Assembly (NCBI GenBank): GCA_050260415.1
Contig: JBLNCE010000023.1
Coordinates: forward strand, 1 to 36,247
Direction: 5' to 3'
DNA from: JBLNCE01 sp050260415
Lineage (GTDB): Bacteria; Bacillota; UBA4882; JAAYXC01
Length of the DNA: 36,247 nucleotides
The position numbers and the translations under genes are program-made. Position 1 is the first letter of the stretch; each line of letters starts with the position of its first letter. The notes beneath the pieces were generated by a model. The model did no database searches. It was not told the DNA's origin and saw nothing but the letters and a program-made list of their open reading frames with translations. Shown here one piece after another: positions 1-8,011 of the stretch.

Positions 1-36
1 GGTGCCAGGGCAGGCTATGGTCCGGAGGGGATCGCC

Positions 37-414
37 ATGAATCACCTGCGCAACCTGGTCGTGAAGTTCCTACTCTATGCCGTGGTCTTGGGTTTCTTCC
101 TGCCGGTCCTGGGGCGGGCGCCGCTGGCCGAGGCCGTCGTCAGCGCCGGCGGGTTGGCTTTTGCACTGTATGCGGGGGGAGATCTCTTCGTGCTGCCTTA
201 TTACGGCCCGCTCTGGACGGCCCTGGCCGACGTGGGCCTGGCCTTCCTCACGCTGTGGGGTTTTGTCTTGCTGCTGCCCGGTCTCTCGTTGCCGTTAGGA
301 CGGCTGACCCTCCCGGCGCTCGCGATCGGCCTCGTGGACTACGTTTTTCACCTGTTTCTCCAACGGCAAAAACCGGTCGGAGACGTCAACCACCCGCCGG
401 ATAATCCCGGCTGA
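37..414 (+). CDS. DUF2512 (YndM-like) four-helix membrane protein
   Basis: Small integral membrane protein of 125 aa. Four hydrophobic segments are visible, at about residues 8-26, 30-50, 58-82 and 88-108, followed by a short polar tail rich in Pro and Asn. Size, four-helix layout and the Gly/Asp pattern between helices 2 and 3 fit the DUF2512 family, typified by Bacillus YndM, which is found mostly in Firmicutes and has no known function. A GGAGGGG ribosome site sits seven bases before the ATG. Nothing around it suggests a pathway. The family call is from recalled sequence pattern; the membrane protein call is secure. Confidence 0.75.
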   Translation: MNHLRNLVVKFLLYAVVLGFFLPVLGRAPLAEAVVSAGGLAFALYAGGDLFVLPYYGPLWTALADVGLAFLTLWGFVLLLPGLSLPLGRLTLPALAIGLVDYVFHLFLQRQKPVGDVNHPPDNPG

Positions 415-456
415 CCCCGGCTCCCACGCCGCTTTCAGGCATATTCCTCCTCCATT

Positions 457-484
457 CCCCTCTCCTGCGCTCGCGGGAGAGGGG
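457..484. repeat. GC-rich perfect hairpin in intergenic DNA
   Basis: Arms CCCCTCTCC (457-465) and GGAGAGGGG (476-484) pair perfectly around a GCG/CGC inner stem. It resembles the C-run/G-run hairpin at 18212-18257 and the core of the longer repeat at 34887-35009, so it may be a small dispersed palindrome. There is no T-run after it, so it is not a standard terminator. The remainder of 415-645 shows nothing I recognise. Confidence 0.5.
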
Positions 485-645
485 GAGTGGGCCTCCATCC
501 AATCTCGAGCATGGGCTTCTCACGCCTCTACCAGAAGCGTTGTGGAAGAGCCCGAATCCCAGTTAGCGCAGCAGGAAACCCCTCCCGGGAGAAGAATAGA
601 TCGGGGCGTGTTCGGCGCGTTACGATTTCTGGAACAAAAACGAAG

Positions 646-1290
646 GTGAGACGTTTGGAGGATAGGGTTCGGGTCAGACGGTACGTCCTCGGTGAGCTGG
701 AGACCAACTGTTACCTCCTCTGGTCGCCGCCGACGAGGCAGGCGATGGTGATCGATCCCGGCGGGGACGTGACGGAGATCCTGGCCGAGATGGAGCGGGA
801 AGAGCTCTCATTGAAGGTTGTTGTCAATACGCACGGTCACGCGGATCATATCCTCGGCAACGGCCGGTTGGTCAGCGCCACAGGGGCGGCGTTGGCCGTC
901 GGGGCGGAGGACGCGCCGATGCTGATTGAAGCGGAAGCAAACCTCTCGTCCTGGCTCGGCTGCGCGATGACCAGTCCCCCCGCGTCGCGGCTGTTGCGGC
1001 ACGGGGACCTGGTAACGGTCGGCGGAGCAAGCTTCATCGTTCGCGCCACGCCCGGCCACACGCCGGGCGGCATATCGCTGGTGGGGGAAGGGGTGGCCTT
1101 CACCGGCGATACGCTCTTTGCCGGCGGCGTCGGGCGCACGGACCTGCCGGGAGGGGACGAGACGGCTCTGCTTCTCTCCATCAAACGCGAGCTCATGACC
1201 CTGGCCGATGATGTACTGGTCTACCCCGGCCATGGAGATGCCACGAACATCGGGCGTGAGCGGCGTGACAACCCTTTCCTGATCGATTAA
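646..1290 (+). CDS. MBL-fold metallo-hydrolase, glyoxalase II-like
   Basis: Cytosolic zinc hydrolase of the metallo-beta-lactamase superfamily, 214 aa. The full metal set is visible: THGHADH (HxHxDH), TPGHTPGG with the third-site His, GDTLFAGGVGR with the bridging Asp, and YPGHGD with the last His. The short C-terminus lacks the long helical substrate domain of true human-type glyoxalase II, so it is closer to YcbL/YqgX-type hydrolases and the substrate is open. A relative of this kind often sits close to hisS in Clostridia, as here. The open frame runs upstream to 487, but that part is low-quality sequence. GTG 646 is used, and TTG 655 behind AAGGTGAG is an equally good start. Confidence 0.85.
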   Translation: MRRLEDRVRVRRYVLGELETNCYLLWSPPTRQAMVIDPGGDVTEILAEMEREELSLKVVVNTHGHADHILGNGRLVSATGAALAVGAEDAPMLIEAEANLSSWLGCAMTSPPASRLLRHGDLVTVGGASFIVRATPGHTPGGISLVGEGVAFTGDTLFAGGVGRTDLPGGDETALLLSIKRELMTLADDVLVYPGHGDATNIGRERRDNPFLID

Positions 1291-1353
1291 GGGATGGTGG
1301 CCGCGCCTGCCTGTCCCACGGGAGAGAGTCCGCTGGATGCAGCGGTCCTGACG

Positions 1354-1382
1354 TTGACAAGCCTGGGGATCTCGGTTAAGAT
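1354..1382 (+). promoter_or_regulatory. Probable sigma-A promoter for the parvulin gene
   Basis: TTGACA at 1354-1359, a 17-base spacer, and TAAGAT at 1377-1382. The 5' untranslated leader to the ATG at 1527 would be about 135 bases. It contains a GC-rich stretch at 1420-1476 with several GCCGG/CCGGC inversions, for which I recognise no riboswitch class. An open frame over 1294-1512 looks non-coding. Confidence 0.55.
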
Positions 1383-1526
1383 ATTAGCAGTTGTCGTCAC
1401 GCGGCGCTATGGGCTTCATGTTGTGCCGGTAGCCGGGTGGTGCCGGTTTATGGCCGGCCATCCGGCCTTATTTGAAAAGGCTCCTGTGCTTCCCGGCGCT
1501 TTTATCGTCTAAGAGGGGGAATAATC

Positions 1527-3065
1527 ATGGGAATGACCGCAATCAGACGGGTATGCCAGCGTATGCTCCTGGGCGTTGTGGTGGTCTTGATCGTGGCCAT
1601 GGGACTCGGCGTCTTCTTCGTTGGGCTGCCCAAGGCGAGCAATGCTGGGCCTGATTACCTGTATCACGGGCCGGCTGTGCGTGTCAACGGCATTACACTG
1701 AAGGATGCGGAATTCCAGAAGCATTACGCCAACGTTGCACGCCAAGCTGCGCAGTACGCCATGTACGGGGAAAGCCCCACTGTCGAACAGATGCGGGAAG
1801 ACGCCCTGCAGAACGCGATCAGGGAACTGGTCATCAGGGCCGAGATCAAAAAGAACAAGATCTCGGTACCCAACGCTGATGTGAACCGGTATTTCAACCG
1901 TCTGGCGAAACAGTACTTCCCCACCAAGGAAGAGCGGCAACAGTTCTACGAGCGGAACGAGTACAGGGGCGACCGTGATTTCAAGACCGCGATCAAGGAA
2001 TATCTTGAGCAGATCTACCTCTATCGGGAACTCGCCAAGAACAAGAAGATCGACATCACGGTAACGCAAGCGGAGATCCGTGACGCTTATGCCACGCGCA
2101 CCTTGAGCCACATCCTGCTCGGCACCCAGGCGGAGGCGGGCGGTATGACCGATGCCGAGGCCAAAAAGAAGGCGGATGAGGTATACGCGAAGATCAAGGC
2201 CGGCGGGGACTGGGATAAGCTGGCCAAGGAATACTCCACCGATACGAGCAACAAGGATAAGGGCGGCAGCTTGGGCGAGATCAAGGTCAACGATCTCAAG
2301 ACCTCGTATGATAAGGCGTTCACCGAGGCCGCGCTCAAGTTGAAAAAGGGTGAATACAGCGAACCGGTTAAATCGCAGTTCGGCTACCATCTGATCAAGC
2401 TGGTGGACAGCCGCGATGCAAGCGGACCGGAATTCAAGAACGAGTCCAGAGCGACCGAGGCGGAGCTGGTCGCGCAGAAATTCTTCGCCGATGAGAACAA
2501 GTACAAGGATTGGGTCCAGGCCCGCACCGCCGATGCCGAGGTCATCATCCTCGATCCGGCGCTCAGAGCGTACCAGCTCAAGATCAAGGGCGAATGGGCC
2601 GAAGCGGCCAAGTTCTACGAGAAAGCCGTCAAGATGCGCCAGCATCGCTGGGATCGGGATGTCTTCCTCTCCGCGCTCGAAGTCTTTGAGCACGAAAAGC
2701 AATTGGACAAGGCGATCACCTACGGTCGCCGCGCCCTCGGTCGCCTGAGCGATGACATGGATCTCAACGCCGCGGTCGGCAAGGCGCTCTATACGCGCAA
2801 TAAGGATAAGGATCGGAAGGATGGCCTGGCCCTGCTCGCCAAGGCCAAGTCTCTGGCCGGTGACGACATGCAGGCCCTGGGCAAGATCGCCCGCGTCTAT
2901 CAGGACCTCAAACTGACCAAGGAATCGCAGGCGATCGAGAAGAAGATTCAGGATCTCCTCAAGGCACAGGCTGAAGAGGAAGCGCGGCAGCAGAAAGAGT
3001 ACGAGGAAGAGCTGGCCAAACAGCAAAAAGAGGCCGCGGCGGCCGAGGCGGCCGAAAAGAAGTAA
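1527..3065 (+). CDS. Membrane-anchored parvulin prolyl isomerase with TPR tail
   Basis: Extracytoplasmic foldase that catalyses cis-trans isomerisation of prolyl bonds, 512 aa. Residues 12-34 form one membrane anchor with no lipobox Cys, unlike lipoprotein PrsA. Residues 48-185 resemble the SurA/PrsA N-terminal chaperone region. Residues 190-297 form the rotamase domain, with SHILLGT at its start, the KGGSLGE turn, and FGYHLIKL at its end. Residues 345-480 have TPR-like helical pairs, and 480-512 is a charged Glu/Lys/Ala coiled-coil tail. The start is clear: AGAGGGGGA lies seven bases before the ATG. It stands alone behind its own promoter. The PPIase call is firm; clients are unknown. Confidence 0.88.
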   Translation: MGMTAIRRVCQRMLLGVVVVLIVAMGLGVFFVGLPKASNAGPDYLYHGPAVRVNGITLKDAEFQKHYANVARQAAQYAMYGESPTVEQMREDALQNAIRELVIRAEIKKNKISVPNADVNRYFNRLAKQYFPTKEERQQFYERNEYRGDRDFKTAIKEYLEQIYLYRELAKNKKIDITVTQAEIRDAYATRTLSHILLGTQAEAGGMTDAEAKKKADEVYAKIKAGGDWDKLAKEYSTDTSNKDKGGSLGEIKVNDLKTSYDKAFTEAALKLKKGEYSEPVKSQFGYHLIKLVDSRDASGPEFKNESRATEAELVAQKFFADENKYKDWVQARTADAEVIILDPALRAYQLKIKGEWAEAAKFYEKAVKMRQHRWDRDVFLSALEVFEHEKQLDKAITYGRRALGRLSDDMDLNAAVGKALYTRNKDKDRKDGLALLAKAKSLAGDDMQALGKIARVYQDLKLTKESQAIEKKIQDLLKAQAEEEARQQKEYEEELAKQQKEAAAAEAAEKK

Positions 3066-3101
3066 GCGCGGACGAAGAACGAATCACATTGCGTCGTTGG
3101 G

Positions 3102-3137
3102 AACGCGGGCGGCGGGGATTACCCGCCCTCCGCGTTT
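3102..3137 (+). terminator. Weak terminator-like hairpin before hisS
   Basis: AACGCGG (3102-3108) pairs with CCGCGTT (3130-3136), with an inner GCGGG/CCCGC stem. Only a TTT run follows, so it may be a weak terminator or a leader structure of hisS. No T-box motif is present in this gap. Confidence 0.35.
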
Positions 3138-3172
3138 GCGTATCATCGGCACTTGGGGGAGGCGGAAAGCCG

Positions 3173-4438
3173 ATGCGTTTCAGCGCGCCAAAAGGCACCA
3201 AGGATATACTGCCCGCGCAGAGCGGTGCCTGGCATATGCTCGAACGCCTTTTTCTGCGCCTGGCCGAGCTCTATGGTTACCGTGAACTGCGAACGCCGAT
3301 CTTCGAGCGGACGGAGCTTTTTGCGCGCGGGATCGGAGATGCAACGGACATCGTGCAAAAAGAGATGTTCACCTTTCTGGACCGCGGCGATCGCAGTCTG
3401 ACCCTGCGTCCGGAGCTTACGGCCGGCGCCGTGCGGGCCTATCTGGAGCATAACCTGGCCGGTGAAGGGTCGCTGACCAAGCTCTGTTACCTCGGTCCGG
3501 CCTTTCGCCAGGAACGCCCACAGGCCGGCAGGTACCAGCAGTTTACCCAGTACGGGATCGAGTGTTTCGGCAGTCGCGATCCAGCCCTGGATGCGGAAAC
3601 GATCGACCTTGCGCTGGCCTTCGTGCAGGAAGCAGGTCTTCCGGAGACGCATCTGCGTCTGAACTCGATTGGTTGCTCCACGTGCCGGCCGCTCTATCGC
3701 GAGGCCTTGCTCAAGGTCCTGGGCGATCGCCGCGCTCAACTCTGCGCGACCTGCCGTGAGCGGGTGGAACGCAACCCGCTGCGCGTCTTGGACTGTAAGT
3801 CACCGTCGTGCCAGGAAGCCCTGGCGAAAGCTCCGGCGACCGTCGATCATCTATGCGCGGAATGCGCGGAACACTTCGCCGCCGTCCAGCGCTGCCTGAC
3901 GGCGCTGGGGCGGCGGTTTTCGTTGGACCCCCGGTTGGTCCGGGGATTGGACTATTACACCAATACCGTTTTTGAAGTCGTCGCCGCCGGCTTGGGCGCC
4001 CAGAACGCGATCCTGGGCGGGGGGCGCTACGACGGGCTGATTGAGACCTGCGGCGGGCCACCCACACCCGGCGTGGGTTTCGCGGGCGGCTTTGAACGCC
4101 TCCTGCTTGCCCTATCGAGCGCCGGACGGCTGCCTCAGGCCGAAAGCGGTCCGGGCGTCTTCCTGGCGCCGCTCGGCCCGGCGGCCAAGGAGGTTGCGGT
4201 CCGGCTGGCGCGCGAGATACGGGCGTCCGGTATACGGGCCGATCTTGATTATTTCGGGCGGAGTCTCAAGGCGCAATTGCGGGAGGGAGACCGCCAAGGC
4301 GCCCGGGCGGCCGTAATCATCGGCGCGGATGAACTGGCCCAGGGCATGGCAACAGTTAGGTGGCTGGTTGACGGATCGCAAACCCAGGTCGATCTGGCCG
4401 GGGTGGTTGCTTATCTGCGGCAAGAAATGCTTTCATGA
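3173..4438 (+). CDS. hisS: Histidyl-tRNA synthetase
   Basis: Class II aminoacyl-tRNA synthetase that charges tRNA-His in the cytosol, 421 aa, normal family length. It opens with APKGTKDILP, the standard HisRS N-terminus. It carries class II motif 2 around FRQERPQAGRYQQFTQYG, the histidine-specific RGLDYYTNTVFEV, and motif 3 GVGFAGGFERLLLAL, then an anticodon-binding domain from about residue 325. A Cys-rich insertion (CSTC, CATC, CKSPSC, CAEC) lies at about residues 165-250, as in many Firmicutes HisRS. The open frame begins at 3089, but ATG 3173 has GGGGGAGG upstream and matches the family start. Its stop overlaps the aspS start by four bases, so the two are cotranscribed. Confidence 0.96.
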   Translation: MRFSAPKGTKDILPAQSGAWHMLERLFLRLAELYGYRELRTPIFERTELFARGIGDATDIVQKEMFTFLDRGDRSLTLRPELTAGAVRAYLEHNLAGEGSLTKLCYLGPAFRQERPQAGRYQQFTQYGIECFGSRDPALDAETIDLALAFVQEAGLPETHLRLNSIGCSTCRPLYREALLKVLGDRRAQLCATCRERVERNPLRVLDCKSPSCQEALAKAPATVDHLCAECAEHFAAVQRCLTALGRRFSLDPRLVRGLDYYTNTVFEVVAAGLGAQNAILGGGRYDGLIETCGGPPTPGVGFAGGFERLLLALSSAGRLPQAESGPGVFLAPLGPAAKEVAVRLAREIRASGIRADLDYFGRSLKAQLREGDRQGARAAVIIGADELAQGMATVRWLVDGSQTQVDLAGVVAYLRQEMLS

Positions 4439-6225
4439 CAGGGGTGGTGGGTTTGTCGACATGGAAACGCACGATCGACTGCGGTAGATTGCGGTCGGCC
4501 GACGCCGGCAAGCAGGTGGTCCTGAACGGCTGGGTGGCCCGGCGCCGCGATCATGGCGGTTTGATCTTCATCGACCTGCGCGACCGCAGCGGTCTGGTGC
4601 AGGTGGTCTTCACGCCGGAACAGGACGCGCAAGTCTTTGCCGCGGCCGAGGATCTCAGGCTCGAGTATGTCGTGGCGGTCTGGGGCAAGGTTCGCCTCCG
4701 CCCGGACGGCACGGAGAATGCCGAGATGGAGACGGGCGCGGTCGAGGTGGTCGCGGACCGGCTCCTGGTGCTCAGCGAAGCCAAGACCCCCCCCATCTAC
4801 ATAAGCGACAAGACCACGGCCAATGTCGAGGAGGGCGTGCGCCTCCGCTATCGCTATCTCGACCTGCGCCGGGCGGAGATGCAGAGCCAGCTCATTACCA
4901 GGCATCGCGTGGTCCAGCTCGTGCGGAACTTTCTCGATCAAAACGGCTTCCTGGAGATAGAGACGCCCATGTTGACCAAGAGCACGCCGGAGGGAGCGCG
5001 GGATTTCCTCGTGCCGAGCAGGGTCAACCCGGGCAGATTCTATGCCTTGCCGCAGTCGCCTCAGCTCTTCAAGCAATTGCTCATGGTGGCCGGTTTCGAG
5101 CGATACTTTCAGATCGTGCGCTGTTTCCGGGACGAGGACTTGCGGGCCGACCGGCAGCCCGAATTCACCCAGATCGACCTCGAACTCTCATTCCTGGACC
5201 GCGACCTTCTCCTCGGGCTCATGGAGGAGATGATGGCCCTCATCTACCGGGAGATCAAGGGGATCGATCTGCCGCGACCGTTCCCCCGTCTGAGCTACGA
5301 CGAAGCGATGAACAGGTTCGGCTCGGACAAGCCCGACACCCGTTTCGGTCTGGAGCTGATCGATCTTACCGATCTGTTGCGCGAGTCCGAGTTCAAGGTC
5401 TTTTCCCGCGTGATCCAGACCGGCGGCCTGATCAAGGCGATCAAGATCCCGGGCTGCGGGGACTACACGCGGCGCGAACTTGACGAACTGGCACCGAGGG
5501 CGGCGGCTTACGGCGCCGCGGGTCTCGCTTATTTCCTCTTTACCGCCGAGGGCGTCAAATCCCCCGTGGCCAAGTTCTTGCGCGAAGAGGAAGTGGCGGG
5601 GATCAAGACCAGGATTGCCGCTAATGACGGCGATCTGCTGCTCGTCGTGGCGGACAAACCCGCGGTCGTCGCCGCCGCGCTTGGCGGCCTGAGGCTGGAA
5701 TTCGGACGACGCCTAGGCCTGATCGATGAGAGCAAGAATAACTTCCTGTGGGTGGTGGACTTCCCCCTGCTCGAGTTCGACGAAGAAGAGGGCCGGTACG
5801 TGGCCGTGCACCATCCCTTCACCTCGCCCTGTGAAGAGGATCTTGCGCTCCTGGAGACGGAACCCGGGCGCGTCCGCGCCAATGCGTATGACTTGGTCCA
5901 AAACGGAGTGGAGCTTGGGGGGGGCAGCATCAGGATCCACCGGCGCGACGTGCAGGAACGCATGTTTGCCGCCTTGGGTTTTTCAAAGGAAGACGCGCAA
6001 GAGAAATTCGGCTTCCTGCTCGAGGCGTTCGAGTACGGTACGCCGCCGCACGGGGGCATCGCTTTCGGCCTGGACCGCCTGATCATGCTGCTCACCGGCG
6101 CCGGGTCGATTCGCGACGTGATCGCTTTTCCCAAGACCGCGAGCGCCACCTGTCTGATGACCGGGGCGCCGTCGGCCGTCGCGCCGCATCAGCTCCGGGA
6201 GCTGCATGTGGAGGTTAGGCAGTGA
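4435..6225 (+). CDS. aspS: Aspartyl-tRNA synthetase
   Basis: Class IIb synthetase that charges tRNA-Asp, 596 aa, bacterial-type length. Residues 15-110 are the OB-fold anticodon domain (GWVARRRDHGGLIFIDLRD). Motif 2 FRDEDLRADRQPEFTQID and the preceding QSPQ loop are intact. A GAD insertion domain spans roughly residues 290-420, and motif 3 appears as GIAFGLDRLIMLL. The ATG overlaps the hisS stop as ATGA; TTG 4453 is a possible alternative start. hisS-aspS pairing is common in Firmicutes. Whether it is discriminating or also charges tRNA-Asn cannot be decided here, because gatCAB is not in the window. Confidence 0.96.
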   Translation: MTGVVGLSTWKRTIDCGRLRSADAGKQVVLNGWVARRRDHGGLIFIDLRDRSGLVQVVFTPEQDAQVFAAAEDLRLEYVVAVWGKVRLRPDGTENAEMETGAVEVVADRLLVLSEAKTPPIYISDKTTANVEEGVRLRYRYLDLRRAEMQSQLITRHRVVQLVRNFLDQNGFLEIETPMLTKSTPEGARDFLVPSRVNPGRFYALPQSPQLFKQLLMVAGFERYFQIVRCFRDEDLRADRQPEFTQIDLELSFLDRDLLLGLMEEMMALIYREIKGIDLPRPFPRLSYDEAMNRFGSDKPDTRFGLELIDLTDLLRESEFKVFSRVIQTGGLIKAIKIPGCGDYTRRELDELAPRAAAYGAAGLAYFLFTAEGVKSPVAKFLREEEVAGIKTRIAANDGDLLLVVADKPAVVAAALGGLRLEFGRRLGLIDESKNNFLWVVDFPLLEFDEEEGRYVAVHHPFTSPCEEDLALLETEPGRVRANAYDLVQNGVELGGGSIRIHRRDVQERMFAALGFSKEDAQEKFGFLLEAFEYGTPPHGGIAFGLDRLIMLLTGAGSIRDVIAFPKTASATCLMTGAPSAVAPHQLRELHVEVRQ

Positions 6226-6316
6226 GAGGCGGGAGGCGTGAGGCAGAAGGCATGAGGCAAGAGGCGGGAGGCAAGAGGCAAGAGGGGTGAGTCGAAAGTC
6301 ACGAGTCGCGAGTTGA
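6226..6316. repeat. Tandem heptanucleotide repeat, 13 units
   Basis: Directly after the aspS stop, thirteen consecutive 7-base units fit the pattern RAGKCRN. The first are GAGGCGG, GAGGCGT, GAGGCAG, AAGGCAT, GAGGCAA; later ones drift to GAGTCGA, AAGTCAC, GAGTCGC, GAGTTGA. The phase is kept throughout with no insertions. It resembles in form the short tandem heptamers described in some cyanobacteria, but with a different sequence. Function unknown. Confidence 0.85.
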
Positions 6317-6473
6317 ATCGGCGCCAGGTAAAAGACAGCAACGTTCCGTAGGGGCGTACGGGCTGTGTGCTCCAGCAAGGACCTTCGCCGAGCGGACGTG
6401 TAAGAGGTGCCCGATCTGGGTGCACTAACCGATAGAGTGGTGTCTTGCCACGGCTGGTATCTGTCAGGGCGGC
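6317..6473. other. Non-coding stretch, nothing recognised
   Basis: Between the heptamer array and the 6S RNA promoter. I see no convincing reading frame, terminator or known RNA motif here. The piece around 6350-6375 (GTAGGGGCGTACGGGCTGTG) looks like drifting intergenic repeat material. Confidence 0.4.
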
Positions 6474-6503
6474 TTGAAATAGTCCGCGACGTCGTGGTAT
6501 GAT
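6474..6503 (+). promoter_or_regulatory. Probable sigma-A promoter for 6S RNA
   Basis: TTGAAA at 6474-6479 and TATGAT at 6498-6503 with an 18-base spacer; GATAAT at 6501-6506 is an overlapping alternative -10. The predicted start is near 6510-6512, just before the base of the RNA stem described next. Confidence 0.6.
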
Positions 6504-6511
6504 AATGCATG

Positions 6512-6703
6512 CGGAATATGTAACCCCTGCCGTGTTCGTGGTCAAGCTGAACCGTTATGAACCCACGGCGTTATCTGGGGAGCCGGACTCTGATTGACGG
6601 CGTGCAGCCGCGCTCGCGGAAGCCCATGTCAACCAGGAGGCGCCCACCTGCAGGAGCAGGGTTCAGATAACATTCAGCACAACGGCACGGTGGGGATTTT
6701 TTT
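6512..6703 (+). ncRNA. ssrS: 6S RNA candidate (ssrS/bsrA-like)
   Basis: The end sequences pair over about 180 bases as in 6S RNA. CCCC plus GCCGTGT (6524-6535) pairs with GCACGGT plus GGGG (6685-6695), leaving a single bulged U. The next block, CTGAACC near 6545, pairs perfectly with GGTTCAG at 6659-6665. Inside lies a TTGAC...GTCAA stem with a CCGC/GCGG tip. The 5' box TGCCGTGTTCGTG and 3' box CAGCACAACGGCA resemble the conserved closing-stem boxes of 6S RNA. A T-run (6697-6703) follows the stem, as an intrinsic terminator. Its position fits as well: Bacillus bsrA lies just after aspS, and proteobacterial ssrS lies just before ygfA, the same two neighbours as here. 6S RNA sequesters the vegetative sigma RNA polymerase. 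Confidence 0.75.
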
Positions 6704-6706
6704 GAC

Positions 6707-7294
6707 ATGAACAAAGAGGCCTGGCGTGAAGAACTGAAATGCCGGCGGGCCGCGCTACCGCCGGCCGTCCGTCGTGAAGCGGCGCGGCGGATCGCGGCAT
6801 GCGTGTGCGCGCTGCCTGAAACGGCGGCCGCAAGGACGATTGCCCTGTACGCGGGGCTGCCTGATGAAGTCGCCACGGCCAGACTCGCCCTCCTCCTCCA
6901 CCTGTCAGGCAAGGAACTGGCTCTGCCGGTAGTGGAGCGGGGTAATAAATACCTGCACTTTCGGCGGCTGTGTCATTGGCATGAGCTCCGTCCCGGCCCA
7001 TTCGGTCTGCGTCAGCCCTCCGCCGCTTGCCCGCTCGTGGAACCCGGAGAGATGGAGTTGGCGATCGTCCCTGGTCTCGGCTTCGACCGTCTGGGTTATC
7101 GCCTGGGGTACGGCGGGGGCTATTACGATCGTTACCTGCCGCTATTGAGGCCAGCATGCGCCAAGGTCGGTCTGGCCTTTGCCTGTCAGGTGGTGGACGA
7201 ACTGCCGCATGCGTCCCATGATGCGCGGGTGGATGCGGTGGTGACGGAGGCGGAGGTTATCCGGTGCGAGGATCCCGGCCCGCGTCCGCGGTAG
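6707..7294 (+). CDS. 5-formyltetrahydrofolate cyclo-ligase
   Basis: ATP-dependent enzyme of folate metabolism that converts 5-formyl-THF to 5,10-methenyl-THF, 195 aa, usual length (YgfA/FthC/MTHFS family). The N-terminal Lys/Arg-rich ATP-binding region (EELKCRRAALPPAVRRE) and the signature GLGFDRLGYRLGYGGGYYDR at about residues 124-143 are both intact. The ATG lies only three bases after the T-run of the 6S RNA candidate, so it is probably expressed by read-through from that promoter, as in ssrS-ygfA of proteobacteria. It converges with the endonuclease III gene, only nine bases between the two ends. Confidence 0.93.
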   Translation: MNKEAWREELKCRRAALPPAVRREAARRIAACVCALPETAAARTIALYAGLPDEVATARLALLLHLSGKELALPVVERGNKYLHFRRLCHWHELRPGPFGLRQPSAACPLVEPGEMELAIVPGLGFDRLGYRLGYGGGYYDRYLPLLRPACAKVGLAFACQVVDELPHASHDARVDAVVTEAEVIRCEDPGPRPR

Positions 7295-7303
7295 ACGATG
7301 CGC

Positions 7304-8002
7304 TCATCTCTCCTGCTGCGCGCTTTCCGAGGCCGGGCAGTCCTTTCTAAGCGGACACTCCCCGCAGCGCGGTTTCGCCGGGCGGCAAAACCGCCTCCCA
7401 TGCTGGATCAGGAGCAAGTGGAGCGGCAGGCATTCTTCCGGCGCGATCATCTCCTCCAGCAGCGCCTGGGTCTTGGCCGCGTCGGCCTTTTGCGGCACGA
7501 GCCCCAAACGCCTGGCGACCCGATGGACGTGCGTGTCCACCGGAAACGCCTTTTGCCCCAGGGAGAACAACTGTACGCAGGCCGCGGTCTTGGGGCCGAC
7601 GCCCGGCAGTGAAAGAAGATAGGCGCGCGCTTCCCCGGGCGGCATGGACGCCAGGAAATCGAGCGCAAGGGAGCCCCGATCCGCCAGCAGGCGGGCCAGG
7701 ATGGCCTGAATGGTCTTGGCCTTCTGGGATCCCAGTCCCCCGCGCGCGATCGCGGCGGCCACCGCCGCCTCGGGGGCGGATAACACCTCGGACCAGGTCA
7801 GAAAGGTGCGGCAAAGATCGGCAAAGGCGCGGGACGAATTCCGGTCGTTCGTGGCCTGTGAGAGAACGGTGGCAATCAATGCCGCCAAGGGGTCAGAGGC
7901 GGCGGCATGCAGCGGGAAATCCTCGCTCCAGTCCTCGATCCGCCCATGTTCCGCCAGGAGCAGCCTGCGAAGACGGGTTAGGTCACCGGGGCTTATTTTC
8001 AT
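7304..8002 (-). CDS. nth: Endonuclease III-like DNA glycosylase/AP lyase
   Basis: Base-excision repair enzyme that removes oxidised pyrimidines and cleaves the abasic site, 232 aa. The helix-hairpin-helix LPGVGPKTA carries the catalytic Lys, and VDTHVHRVARRLG carries the catalytic Asp. The C-terminus holds the 4Fe-4S loop C-x6-C-x2-C-x5-C. The ATG at 8002 is preceded by GGAGGTG at the right distance; an upstream GTG (8011) overlaps that site and is not the start. It is slightly longer at the N-terminus than E. coli Nth (211 aa). It may be a close subfamily with different base preference, because the substrate pocket cannot be judged. Confidence 0.92.
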   Translation of the reverse strand: MKISPGDLTRLRRLLLAEHGRIEDWSEDFPLHAAASDPLAALIATVLSQATNDRNSSRAFADLCRTFLTWSEVLSAPEAAVAAAIARGGLGSQKAKTIQAILARLLADRGSLALDFLASMPPGEARAYLLSLPGVGPKTAACVQLFSLGQKAFPVDTHVHRVARRLGLVPQKADAAKTQALLEEMIAPEECLPLHLLLIQHGRRFCRPAKPRCGECPLRKDCPASESAQQER

Positions 8003-8011
8003 CGGCGGCAC

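Noticed and set aside
1422..1445. GGTAGCCGGGTGGTGCC, similar to the 3' part of a c-di-GMP-I riboswitch
   Set aside because: The required GCAAAGC and upstream receptor stem are absent, so this is probably just GC-rich hairpin DNA.
1294..1512. Open frame of 72 codons before the parvulin gene
   Set aside because: No ribosome site or family likeness, and it overlaps the likely promoter and leader.
1509..3026. A 505-codon open frame antisense to the parvulin gene
   Set aside because: Low-complexity Leu/Arg/Asp translation typical of antisense frames in GC-rich genes; no ribosome site, and the opposite strand encodes a clear PPIase.
6226..6316. CRISPR array at the short repeats after aspS
   Set aside because: Units are seven bases with no spacers.
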